The position numbers and the translations under genes are program-made. 64,000 nucleotides of DNA from Maribacter flavus (GTDB taxonomy: Bacteria > Bacteroidota > Bacteroidia > Flavobacteriales > Flavobacteriaceae), in NCBI RefSeq assembly GCF_008386635.1, contig NZ_VUOE01000003.1, positions 248,001-312,000 on the forward strand. The letters are read 5' to 3'. Position 1 is the stretch's first letter; every line of letters begins with the position of its first letter. This document shows, piece after piece, positions 45,030 to 53,296 of this stretch. The notes under the pieces are model-generated. The model saw nothing but the letters and a program-made list of their open reading frames with translations, was not told the origin of the DNA and did not search any database.

Positions 45030-45085
45030 TTTTGCATAATAATTTTCTGAAGGTGACCTTCTTACGCAAACTGTGTCTAATCATT

Positions 45086-45682
45086 GTGGGCAATCAATTC
45101 AATAAGGAATTGGATGCCAATGATCCATACAAGGACATCACCGATGAAGATCTGGTGAAGGAAATAGTGGCGAAGAAGGATTCCATGATTTTTGGGGTCC
45201 TTTATGATCGTTATGCCAAAATGGTTTTCAATAAGTGTTATGGATTTGCAAAATCACAAAAGGAGGCAGAAGACCTAACACAGGACGTATTTTTGATGGT
45301 ATTCGTAAAGTTGGCCTCCTTCAAGGGGAACTCAAAATTTTCAACCTGGCTGTATTCTTTCACGTACAATTTTTGCGTTAATTATGTGAACAGGGATAAG
45401 GGAAGGAAAATAAGCGATCGCTCCAATGATATTGGTGATGAGGAATATAGATTGTCCCAAGAAGTAACGGACGAGCATTTATTGGAGTTGCAGGTGGAGA
45501 AATTGAAAAAGGCATTGGAAATGATACCCGGTGAGGACAAGACCATCCTGATGCTTAAATATCAGGACGGTGTTTCCATCAAAGAATTGGAATCCACCCT
45601 GGAACTGGGTACGAGTGCCGTAAAAATGAGATTAAAGAGAGCCAAGGCCAAAGTAATAGAAGCATATAATGCATTGCCCTAA
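45086..45682 (+). CDS. Sigma-70-family RNA polymerase sigma factor (ECF type)
   Basis: A 198-residue sigma factor from a GTG at 45086 (an upstream GTG at 45053 would add 11 residues). Region 2 covers LYDRYAKMVFNKCYGFAKSQ through EAEDLTQDVFLMVF and FSTWLYSFTYNFCVNYVNR; region 4 holds VSIKELESTLELGTSAVKMRLKRAKAK. No region 1.1 or 3 is seen, so it is a group IV (ECF) factor. Its stop overlaps the ATG of the next gene (TAATG), and an MscS-type channel follows. Confidence 0.92.
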   Translation: MGNQFNKELDANDPYKDITDEDLVKEIVAKKDSMIFGVLYDRYAKMVFNKCYGFAKSQKEAEDLTQDVFLMVFVKLASFKGNSKFSTWLYSFTYNFCVNYVNRDKGRKISDRSNDIGDEEYRLSQEVTDEHLLELQVEKLKKALEMIPGEDKTILMLKYQDGVSIKELESTLELGTSAVKMRLKRAKAKVIEAYNALP

Positions 45683-45870
45683 TGTTTGAACAGGATCAAA
45701 ATCCGTTTAAGAGAATGCAGGGAGACCTTAAGGATGTCCCTCCAGAGCTACGTCAAAAAGTCATGAACGATGTGGCCATGGCCAAACTTATCATGGAAAT
45801 GGCCACTCTGTTCACATCCAACTATGGCAGTCTTATAGAAAGCTTATTAAAAACCAAGAAAACTAAATAA
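45682..45870 (+). CDS. 62-residue protein coupled to the sigma factor
   Basis: A small helical protein with a charged N-terminus (MFEQDQNPFKRMQGDLKD), a middle helix (VPPELRQKVMNDVAMAKLIM) and a polar C-terminus ending in KKTK. It has no membrane segment or cysteine and does not look like a known anti-sigma factor. Its start shares the A of the sigma-factor stop codon. Such coupling suggests a stoichiometric partner, perhaps a regulator of the sigma factor, but function is unproven. Confidence 0.75.
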   Translation: MFEQDQNPFKRMQGDLKDVPPELRQKVMNDVAMAKLIMEMATLFTSNYGSLIESLLKTKKTK

Positions 45871-45877
45871 CTGAACT

Positions 45878-46705
45878 ATGAAAACACTTACTGAACTCAA
45901 AGATACTTTGTCGGACAGTTTTGGTAGTTTACTGGAGTCCGCCGCTGAAATGATACCGCAAATCGTAGTGGGAATTATAGGCTTGATCGTCGCTTGGTTG
46001 ATTATAAAAATCATTCTTTTCATCCTGAAACGGGTTCTTAAAGCGGCCAAGATAGATGTGCTATCCCAGCGCGTCGCCGATGCCAAATTATTTGGGGACA
46101 GACAACTTAAAATAGATTTGCTCAAGGTAACCCTGTCCGCCACCAAGATCCTTCTCATTTTAATGTTTACGGTGGTACTTGCCCAAATGTTGAAATTGAA
46201 TGCCATTTCCGATGCCATTTATTCGTTATTAGGCTATTTGCCAACATTTATCAGTGCCCTGTTGATCCTTATAGGAGGGCTTTATTTGGCCACGGTCGTT
46301 AAACAAGCCACGCTAAAGCTATTCGATTCTATGGGCGTGGGCGGATCTAAAATGGTGAGTGGCACCCTTTTTTATTTGATCGTATTTTTCGTTTCTATTA
46401 CGGCTTTGAATCAAGCGGGCGTTGAAACCCAAATCATTACGAGTAATTTCACTTTGGTACTCGGTGCCTTTTTGTTGGCCTTCGCCTTGGCTTTGGGTCT
46501 TGGCGCCAGGGAAGTAGTGGGCGATCTTTTACGGACCTTTTACTCAAGAAAAATCTATGAGGTGGGTGATCAAGTGAAAATTGGGAAGATTGAGGGTAAG
46601 GTGGAGGCTATCGATAATATCTCCATGATCGTAAAGACCAAATCCGGTAAATTGGTAGTGCCCATCAAGAAAATTGTGGACAGTACCGTTGAGGTGAGCG
46701 ACTGA
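45878..46705 (+). CDS. MscS-family mechanosensitive ion channel
   Basis: A 275-residue membrane protein with four to five helices, including two TM_helix-like segments (about 25-50 and 115-140) and the MscS pore helix near 185-215 (LGAFLLAFALALGLGAREV). The C-terminal beta domain (GDQVKIGKIEGKVEAIDN, then VVPIKKIVDSTVEV) is the MscS vestibule core. It probably opens upon membrane tension during hypo-osmotic shock. It starts seven bases after the small gene and ends the sigma-factor operon. Confidence 0.9.
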   Translation: MKTLTELKDTLSDSFGSLLESAAEMIPQIVVGIIGLIVAWLIIKIILFILKRVLKAAKIDVLSQRVADAKLFGDRQLKIDLLKVTLSATKILLILMFTVVLAQMLKLNAISDAIYSLLGYLPTFISALLILIGGLYLATVVKQATLKLFDSMGVGGSKMVSGTLFYLIVFFVSITALNQAGVETQIITSNFTLVLGAFLLAFALALGLGAREVVGDLLRTFYSRKIYEVGDQVKIGKIEGKVEAIDNISMIVKTKSGKLVVPIKKIVDSTVEVSD

Positions 46706-46749
46706 ATTTTTGCAGGAATCAAAATAAAAAGGAATCATAATTTATTCCT

Positions 46750-46757
46750 TAATTTTG
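46750..46757 (+). promoter_or_regulatory. -7 box of clpP
   Basis: TAATTTTG fits TAnnTTTG, 22 bases before the ATG at 46780. A perfect 7-bp inverted repeat (AAGGAAT/ATTCCTT, 46729-46750) lies just upstream. No -33 TTG at the usual distance. Confidence 0.45.
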
Positions 46758-46779
46758 GGTTTGATTAAAAAACATACAT

Positions 46780-47328
46780 ATGAGTTCTAAAAAGGGAAAA
46801 ATACAGGAAGCTATCGACGAAAAAATGTTGGCCGAAAGAAAAGTCTTTCTTTGGGGACAGGTAGATGACGATTCCGCCAAACATGTTATCGATAGGTTAC
46901 TGTATTTGGATATGCAAAACCATAAGGAAATACAATTGTACATCAATAGCCCTGGCGGTTATGTAACTTCTGGTTTTGCCATGTACGATACCATAAAATC
47001 TTTAAAAAGTCCGGTTTCCACCATATGTACCGGTCTGGCGGCCTCCATGGGCTCTATTTTGTTATCCGTTGGAAAAAAGGGAAGACGATTCATACAGCCC
47101 CATGCACAGGTTATGATCCATCAGCCCAGTGGTGGTGCTAGGGGACAGGCTTCCAATATAGAAATCCAAGCCCGGGAAATTATCAAGACCAAGGAATTGA
47201 GCGCAAAAATTTTGGCCGATAACTGTGGCCAGTCTTATGAAAGGGTATTGAGGGACTTTGATAGGGATTACTGGATGAACGCCGAAGAGTCCATTGAATA
47301 TGGTATTGTGGACGGGATTCTGGAATAA
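46780..47328 (+). CDS. clpP: ATP-dependent Clp protease proteolytic subunit
   Basis: Serine peptidase that forms two stacked heptamers and works with Clp ATPases. The 182 residues hold the triad S89 (LAASMGS), H114 (MIHQPSGGA) and D163 (DFDRDYWM). It is a little shorter than E. coli ClpP and has no N-terminal propeptide. No clpX follows; in this window the gene stands alone, with a terminator at 47346-47379. Confidence 0.94.
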   Translation: MSSKKGKIQEAIDEKMLAERKVFLWGQVDDDSAKHVIDRLLYLDMQNHKEIQLYINSPGGYVTSGFAMYDTIKSLKSPVSTICTGLAASMGSILLSVGKKGRRFIQPHAQVMIHQPSGGARGQASNIEIQAREIIKTKELSAKILADNCGQSYERVLRDFDRDYWMNAEESIEYGIVDGILE

Positions 47329-47345
47329 CATTATGTTATCTTTGC

Positions 47346-47379
47346 AAAAAGTCCTTATAGATTCCTATCGGGACTTTTT
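47346..47379 (+). terminator. Terminator of clpP
   Basis: AAAAAGTCC (47346-47354) pairs with GGACTTTTT (47371-47379) with a 16-base loop, 17 bases after the clpP stop. The other side is the end of the convergent PorP-like gene. Confidence 0.75.
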
Positions 47380-47417
47380 AGTTATCACATATTGTCAAGG
47401 TTGAAATTTAAGTGGGT

Positions 47418-48323
47418 TTAAAAGTATCTGGGTGATTTAATACCCCCCACTTTACGTTTAAACATTTCATAGATTAAAATAATCTCATGGGTTCCTCCAG
47501 TATAAGGTTTAACCCTTGAAGTAGGTAAATCGTAGGCATATCCCAATCTATAATCTCGCGTTACCTGATAATCGACCATCCCACCAAAATTTGAGGCATC
47601 GTTGAAGCGATAGGATGCTCCTAACCAGAGTTTTTCATTGAACAAAAAGTTAGCCGTTAAATCATAGGTCGCCGGGGCTCCATTTGTAATTTTAGCTATA
47701 ACCGTCGGTTTAAACTTCAAGTTATAGGACAAATCCATCACTACCCCTCCAATTGCATAATAACTATTTCTTTCCAAAGCTTTAAACTCTCCCTGATTTA
47801 AATCCGTATTTGCAATTCTAGGTGAGGAGACACCTATATACCATAAATTTGAACCCATGAATATACCTGCGCCAAAATTGGGTTTCCAACTATTAAAATT
47901 GGCATTGAAAAAAGGATCATTACTGTCAGGATTCTCCAAGTTGTAATTTGTAAACCCCGCTTTAAGTCCAAAGGACATTTTAACTTCTTGGGTCAAGGGC
48001 ACCGTATATGAAAAATCTCCATATACGTAATTGGTACTTTCAAAACCCAATCTATCATTTATGTAGGACAGACCTAGGCCAATACGTTCGTTTCTTAACG
48101 GGCTATGGATGGAAAAAGTGTTTGTTCTCGGGTTTCCTTCTAGGCCTGCCCATTGGTTTCTATGTAGCAACGTTATGTTCAAAGTTTCCCTGCTTCCGGC
48201 ATACGCTGGATTTACGGAAATGGTGTTGTACATATATTGTGTAAATTGTGGTAGCTGTTGAGCACTAACGGAAGTGGCACACATTGTTACAGCCAATACA
48301 AGAATTCTCTTGTAAACGTTCAT
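47418..48323 (-). CDS. PorP/SprF-family type IX secretion outer-membrane protein
   Basis: A 301-residue outer-membrane beta-barrel from the ATG at 48323, with signal peptide (ending SAQQ) and the family start LPQFTQYMYNTISVNPAYAG. In this family (PorP, SprF) each protein is needed for secretion and anchoring of type B CTD proteins. It lies directly downstream of such a cargo gene (48495-51155), as sprF follows sprB. A -7-like box at 48373-48380 may add a separate promoter. Confidence 0.92.
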   Translation of the reverse strand: MNVYKRILVLAVTMCATSVSAQQLPQFTQYMYNTISVNPAYAGSRETLNITLLHRNQWAGLEGNPRTNTFSIHSPLRNERIGLGLSYINDRLGFESTNYVYGDFSYTVPLTQEVKMSFGLKAGFTNYNLENPDSNDPFFNANFNSWKPNFGAGIFMGSNLWYIGVSSPRIANTDLNQGEFKALERNSYYAIGGVVMDLSYNLKFKPTVIAKITNGAPATYDLTANFLFNEKLWLGASYRFNDASNFGGMVDYQVTRDYRLGYAYDLPTSRVKPYTGGTHEIILIYEMFKRKVGGIKSPRYF

Positions 48324-48372
48324 AAATCGGGGAGTTAAAACATTATCTAATAAGTAGGTCATTTACGTTTGG

Positions 48373-48380
48373 CAAATTTA
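48373..48380 (-). promoter_or_regulatory. Possible -7 box of the PorP/SprF-like gene
   Basis: TAAATTTG on the minus strand fits TAnnTTTG, about 50 bases before the ATG at 48323. No -33 match. Confidence 0.4.
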
Positions 48381-48494
48381 AATCAGTAGCTTGCTGATAT
48401 TTGTATAAAGCCGTTTAACTACTTTGATTATTCGTTTGTTGGCAATGGGTTTGATGAAAATATAGGTGCAAGCAATTAGTGTATCACGAAATGT

Positions 48495-51155
48495 TTATTC
48501 CGAACCTAAATAGATGTAACCATTGATTTGTTGACTCTGTTCTCCATTTAAATTAATAATATAATAATAGGTCCCGGTAGGTAAGTATCCAGAGTTGCCT
48601 AGGGAATTATCGGGTGAGGTTCCTCCCCAATCGTTCTCATAGTTTTTTGCTTCAAATACTTTATTTCCCCATCTATTAAAAATCATCACTTCGAAAGTAT
48701 TATCACAAAATTCGGTTCCTTTAATTTCGAAGAAATCATTGAAACCATCGGCGTTGGCCGTTACTGCCTTTGAGACCGTAAAATTATCTACGGAGCAAGG
48801 CACACATTTATTGTTCACAGCAATAGTAAAATCCACAAAGTAGTTGCACTCCCCAGATGTAGAGCTATACTCTACGACATATGTTTGTGTTTGATGCTGC
48901 ATAGGGTCAAAAATACTTCCAGTCATCTGTGTTCCTTGTGTTATCGCTTTAAATGTCCCATCAGTTTCAAAACCTGATGGTAAATAATTTACTAGGTCTA
49001 TTGCTTCATCCTCAATACAAAGTTCAATTGTCACTTCTTGAAGTTGAGGTTGCATTACGAATATAAACTGCTCAAAAAGTGCGGTGTTTCCACATGAATC
49101 TATTACATTCCAAGAGCGTACAATCATATAATCTTCCGAATCGTTAGCATTTTCTCGCTGCTCATTAAAATCTACGGAATAATTACCGCAACCTCCAGTA
49201 AAAGTTAGATTAGGTACTTCAGGTATTTCATCTCCACAAAGTATGGTGACTTGTTCCTCATAGGGACTTGCCATAATTGGTCCGTTAGGTATTACTGTTA
49301 TCGTTTGGGTGTGGGTTTCCGTGTTCCCTGCACAATCACTGGCTATCCACATTCTTGTAATTTCATATCCTATAGCGCAATTACCATCATTTGATATGGT
49401 TTCGGTATAGTTTACCATGATATCACTTTCACAGGAATCTATAGCGGTTAGGGTCTCTGCAAATGGAATCTTATCACAGGTTACCGTTTCATTTTGAGGT
49501 AATGGTTCAACAAAAGTAGGAGCGGTTGTATCTACTATCGTAATCACCTGTTCATGGTTTATGATATTACCAACACAATCTGTAATGGTCCAATTTCTTG
49601 TAATTACATATTCCGTAGGACAATTGTCATTATTGCCATTTATACTCTCGGTAAGAACAGTGTCTATGGGACAAGTGCCTGAGGATGGATTATAATCAGC
49701 AGCGGGAGTAGTTTTACAGGCTTCAACGGTAACATTTGAAGGGAGTTCTATAACCGTCAGTGTTACAGTGGCAGTATCTCTGGTTCCGTTGCCATCAATA
49801 ATCGTATATGTAAAATCGTCTGAACCTATAAAATCGGCATTAGGAGTATACACGAAATAGTCGTCCGCTTTATCCAAAGGGGTGCCATTATTGCCTATTG
49901 CCAAAATTCCGTTACTTGGGGAACTGGTAATCTCTAAAGCAAGGTTTGCATTAGGTCCGTCCACTCCAAAAGTATCATTGTCCAAAATGGTTAATGCTAT
50001 ATCAGCCGTGTTCTGAACTATTAAAAAATGGTCATCTTGGGCATTGGGTTTGTTATCTTCCCTAACCTTAATAATTACTGTCGACGTTTCACAAACGTGC
50101 TCGTTGGGGTATGGAAGACAAACTTGAACCTCAAATTGATCCATTCCTTTGAAGTCATTATTTGGAGTGTACATAAATGTGCCGTCGGTTTCAACAGTAA
50201 CGCTACCATATAAAGGTTGCATGTCGTTAAGCAAAGAATATGTAGAGAAATCCGGAAGGTTGTCATTGGTGGCGACATTGGCATTTAAACTTTCCTTGAA
50301 GTTTGTTTCAAAATAATCATCAACCGCATAGGTTTGCATCAAAAAGAACTTGCCATCTCCATTATCTGTAGTAGCTGCCAAATATTTTATTGAAGTTATA
50401 ATGGAACCAACTGGAGCTAAGTCAGATAACTTAAAAAGGGCAATACCTATAATTTGACCATTATCGTTATTTCTTCCACTGGACCAATAATCGGAATTGG
50501 GTAACGGAGGTGATTGGGGTTTTATACCTGTTAAATTACCTTGACTTCTTACAAAGGTTGCACCTAGTAAAACTTCAGTAGAACTATTGGCAGGTATACC
50601 ATATATTTCGAGATATTGACAATTGTTGCCACCACGTTCTGTTACTGCCAAGACACCATCTGGATTGGATGGAATACCAGGGTTGTATGATATAGTCTGT
50701 ATTTGGGTATCCACGGATGCTGTGGCACCATAATTTTCACAAAAATTGACTCCATTGCTATTCGATTCAAAATAATGATTAAGGTTTAGGGATTGATAGG
50801 CATTTATGGCTTCTAAATCCCAATTATAATCATTACTACTGCCCATAAGCATGGCACCGTTTGACCAAATATGATTTTCTGAATGTCCACCTGGACCCAC
50901 CCGGGTCATTTCGTAACTGGAAGGAACCACAAAAGTGTTATAGTTTTCACCATTAATATCAATCGACTCCAGAGTCGCCTGGTCCCAAATGTTTGTTTGG
51001 GTGTCTTGCCAATTAAAATTTACACCAGATGAAATACCTTGCCCATAGATTTTTGCAACTCCGATTGTAAAAAGAATAGTAACAAAAAGGCCTATTAAAT
51101 TTAAAGATGGTAGTTTGGGTAAAAAATAGTTTGTTTGGGCGTAGTTTACATTCAT
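48495..51155 (-). CDS. Large type IX secreted protein with type B CTD and Ig-like repeats
   Basis: An 886-residue surface protein. A signal-like hydrophobic segment lies at about 18-36. Residues about 60-290 are unrecognised and beta-rich. Two cadherin/Big_9-like units follow (DDHFLIVQNTADIALTILDN, NGILAIGNNG), then three HYR-like repeats with a paired Cys and a T-x-x-C-G-N pattern (ITDCVGN, ASDCAGN, VIDSCGN). The type B CTD occupies about 790-886 (ANADGFNDFFEIKG, then MIFNRWGNKVFE, ending in YIYLGSE). The PorP/SprF-like partner follows. It is probably an adhesin-like surface protein. Confidence 0.88.
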   Translation of the reverse strand: MNVNYAQTNYFLPKLPSLNLIGLFVTILFTIGVAKIYGQGISSGVNFNWQDTQTNIWDQATLESIDINGENYNTFVVPSSYEMTRVGPGGHSENHIWSNGAMLMGSSNDYNWDLEAINAYQSLNLNHYFESNSNGVNFCENYGATASVDTQIQTISYNPGIPSNPDGVLAVTERGGNNCQYLEIYGIPANSSTEVLLGATFVRSQGNLTGIKPQSPPLPNSDYWSSGRNNDNGQIIGIALFKLSDLAPVGSIITSIKYLAATTDNGDGKFFLMQTYAVDDYFETNFKESLNANVATNDNLPDFSTYSLLNDMQPLYGSVTVETDGTFMYTPNNDFKGMDQFEVQVCLPYPNEHVCETSTVIIKVREDNKPNAQDDHFLIVQNTADIALTILDNDTFGVDGPNANLALEITSSPSNGILAIGNNGTPLDKADDYFVYTPNADFIGSDDFTYTIIDGNGTRDTATVTLTVIELPSNVTVEACKTTPAADYNPSSGTCPIDTVLTESINGNNDNCPTEYVITRNWTITDCVGNIINHEQVITIVDTTAPTFVEPLPQNETVTCDKIPFAETLTAIDSCESDIMVNYTETISNDGNCAIGYEITRMWIASDCAGNTETHTQTITVIPNGPIMASPYEEQVTILCGDEIPEVPNLTFTGGCGNYSVDFNEQRENANDSEDYMIVRSWNVIDSCGNTALFEQFIFVMQPQLQEVTIELCIEDEAIDLVNYLPSGFETDGTFKAITQGTQMTGSIFDPMQHQTQTYVVEYSSTSGECNYFVDFTIAVNNKCVPCSVDNFTVSKAVTANADGFNDFFEIKGTEFCDNTFEVMIFNRWGNKVFEAKNYENDWGGTSPDNSLGNSGYLPTGTYYYIINLNGEQSQQINGYIYLGSE

Positions 51156-51258
51156 GAATAGCTAGTAGGTAATGGAAACCGCTTTGAATTTTTTGGTTAA
51201 AGGTTTCCAAGTTTTTTTAATTGGTTTTAATATGTAAGAATTGGGTCAAATTCTATTT

Positions 51259-51266
51259 CAAAAATA
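51259..51266 (-). promoter_or_regulatory. Possible -7 box of the large type B protein gene
   Basis: TATTTTTG on the minus strand matches TAnnTTTG, about 100 bases upstream of the ATG. The -33 box is absent. Confidence 0.35.
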
Positions 51267-51485
51267 TTTACATATTCATTGAGTTTTTTAAGAATATAGT
51301 TTAAGGAGGTCAATTATTCGATGGAAGGATAGAACGTCGATTAAAAGATTTTAATCAAAGACGAATGGCGTAAAGAGGAATAGGTCATTTATCGATAAAC
51401 TACCTATTTTATTGGATTTTCACCAACAATATGAGCAATAGATTGCTGTAAACATCCACGGTTGAATTCGTCCTTTACATAGAAA

Positions 51486-51520
51486 AAGCTCCTTCACAAT
51501 TTTCTTGTGAAGGAGCTTCT
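51486..51520 (-). terminator. Terminator of the photolyase operon
   Basis: AAGCTCCTTCACAA pairs perfectly with TTGTGAAGGAGCTT around a 5-base loop. On the minus strand it is followed by TTTCT, about 90 bases after the stop of the FeS photolyase. Confidence 0.85.
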
Positions 51521-51608
51521 TGGATATATATAGACGCTCTCGCGGAATAGTCCCTTAATAGACGCTTAAAAATACTTCATTGGATGTTTTTCCACCTTTA
51601 ATTATTTG

Positions 51609-53180
51609 TTAAAACGTATCTGGATTTTTAATGATTTCGGCTGATTTTTCTCTGATGTATTCCATCTCCGAAGCACTTTTCTTGTCGAGCAAACTCATCA
51701 TCATGTTCATGCGTTGATTGTCCTTAAAATGTTCTTTTTTGGCATCCAGAAAATTCCAATAGAGGGTATTGAACGGACAGGCATTGTCCCCTTGTTTTTG
51801 GGTATGTTTGTAGTGGCAGGAACCGCAATAATCGCTCATTTTGTTGATATAATTGGCAGTGCTCACGTAGGGTTTGGTGGCCACGATTCCCCCATCGGCA
51901 AATTGGCTCATGCCCCTGGTATTGGTGATTTCTACCCATTCAATGGCATCAATGTAAACCCCAAGGTACCATTGGTCCACTTCATCCGGATGCAGTTGTG
52001 CCAACAGGGCAAAATTTCCAATGACCATCAACCGTTGAATATGGTGTGCATAGGCATCAGTAAGGCTTTGCCCAATGGCATGTTTCAAGCAGTTCATTTT
52101 GGTGTTGCCCGTCCAGAAAAACTCGGGTAGGGGGTTCTGATTTTCGAGTTTGTTCAGTTTGGCATAGTCCGGCATTTCCTTCCAATAAATGCCTCGCATA
52201 TATTCACGCCATCCCACTATTTGCCGTACAAAGCCTTCAACCTGTGAAATATCGATATTTTCTTTGTTTTCATGATACTGTTCCAATACTTTGTCAATGA
52301 CTTCCTTCGGACTTATAATTTTGGCGTTCATGGCGAAGGACAGTCGGGAATGGAAAAGGTATTTCTCTTCTGTATGCATGGCGTCTTGATAATCGCCAAA
52401 GTGAACCAACAGTTCCTTGCAAAAATAGTTCAGGACCGAAAGGCAATCCGCCCTACTTACGGGCCAATTGAACTTTTCCGGATCAATTTCCCCAAAGGTT
52501 TTTACACCGGCTTGCTCTATTTCCTTCAGTAAATCGGTAACGTCCTTTCTAAATCCGCGTTCGTGGGGAATTTCCGGTGTTCCCTTCCACTTTTTTCTGT
52601 TGCTCTGGTCGTAGTTCCATTTTCCGCCATCGGGTTGGCCATTTTCCACCATGATGCCATGCTTTTTGCGCATCATCCGGTAAAAGGATTCCATCAACAA
52701 TTGCTTTTTCCCCGAAAAGAAATCTTTCAGTTCGTACCGACTCGTGTAGAAATGCTCCGTATCCACGGCATGGGTGTCGATTTTCAGGGATTTCGCAATT
52801 TGTTTTAACTGTACGTCCAAGCGGTATTCGTCCGGCAATTGGTATTCAAATCGTTCCGCACTTGTCGCATCGCAATACTTTTCTACAATCTTGGCCAGGT
52901 CTTGTGGATTTTCCGTGTCTCCAATTTTTAGGTAGATGAATTGGTGTCCCTTTTCGCTCAGTTCTTCCTTAAAGGTTCGCATGGCCAAGAAGAAGGCCGT
53001 TACCTTTTGGATGTGATGCTTCACATAGTCCGTCTCCTGCCGCATTTCGGCCATGAGATAAGTAACATTATCATTTACCGAATCAAACCAACGGTGTTTT
53101 TGGTTGAGCTGATCGCCCAATATCAATCGCAAAGTAGCCCCTCCCGACCTCCCCGAAGGAGAAGAGTTGTCCTTAGTCAT
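51609..53180 (-). CDS. Iron-sulfur bacterial cryptochrome/(6-4) photolyase (FeS-BCP)
   Basis: A 523-residue flavoprotein that repairs (6-4) photoproducts using light, with a 4Fe-4S cluster. The four cluster cysteines fit C364, C452, C455 and C468; the spacing 88, 3 and 13 is the same as I recall for Agrobacterium PhrB. The photolyase fold starts with LRLILGDQLN near 17-26, and the FAD region is at about 260-420 (SRLSFAMNAKII). The first 16 residues, MTKDNSSPSGRSGGAT, are foreign to the family and come from a GC-rich repeat (53130-53165). It is the last gene of the light cluster. Confidence 0.9.
   Translation of the reverse strand: MTKDNSSPSGRSGGATLRLILGDQLNQKHRWFDSVNDNVTYLMAEMRQETDYVKHHIQKVTAFFLAMRTFKEELSEKGHQFIYLKIGDTENPQDLAKIVEKYCDATSAERFEYQLPDEYRLDVQLKQIAKSLKIDTHAVDTEHFYTSRYELKDFFSGKKQLLMESFYRMMRKKHGIMVENGQPDGGKWNYDQSNRKKWKGTPEIPHERGFRKDVTDLLKEIEQAGVKTFGEIDPEKFNWPVSRADCLSVLNYFCKELLVHFGDYQDAMHTEEKYLFHSRLSFAMNAKIISPKEVIDKVLEQYHENKENIDISQVEGFVRQIVGWREYMRGIYWKEMPDYAKLNKLENQNPLPEFFWTGNTKMNCLKHAIGQSLTDAYAHHIQRLMVIGNFALLAQLHPDEVDQWYLGVYIDAIEWVEITNTRGMSQFADGGIVATKPYVSTANYINKMSDYCGSCHYKHTQKQGDNACPFNTLYWNFLDAKKEHFKDNQRMNMMMSLLDKKSASEMEYIREKSAEIIKNPDTF
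53130..53165. repeat. GC-rich interspersed-repeat-like sequence inside the photolyase start
   Basis: A GC-rich stretch with CCCCTCCCGACCTCCCCGAA in an otherwise AT-rich area encodes the extra residues SSPSGRSGGA. In my reading it resembles the palindromic intergenic repeats of many Bacteroidota; it may be a copy that became part of the coding region. Confidence 0.5.
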
Positions 53181-53243
53181 CTTTTATTATTAATTTACTG
53201 AATGTCAATATTTTATTATGCTTTTTTTCCTTTCTTTGGCGAA

Positions 53244-53267
53244 TTGTACAATCCGTAGTTACGGATT
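53244..53267. promoter_or_regulatory. Palindrome cluster between cryptochrome DASH and FeS photolyase
   Basis: TTGTACAA (53244-53251) is a perfect palindrome and overlaps a second one, AATCCGTA (53250-53257) with TACGGATT (53260-53267). TGTACA-like boxes are known as binding sites of light-responsive MerR-family regulators (LitR/CarH), but only one box is seen here. It could be an operator or a hairpin. Confidence 0.4.
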
Positions 53268-53296
53268 CTCAAAGAGCGAAAACAATGTCTTATAGG

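Larger units (their letters stand above)
51156..51608. other. Intergenic region before the photolyase cluster terminator
   Basis: A 453-base gap without a convincing gene. It contains a -7-like box for the type B gene (51259-51266), an imperfect direct repeat of ATAGACGCT (near 51528 and 51558), and a strong terminator (51486-51520) of the minus-strand photolyase gene. The rest is AT-rich and shows nothing recognisable. Confidence 0.6.

Noticed and set aside
47337-47379. Possible tiny sRNA: TATCTTTG box followed by a hairpin
   Set aside because: The box is directly before the clpP terminator and leaves only a hairpin; chance match is more likely.
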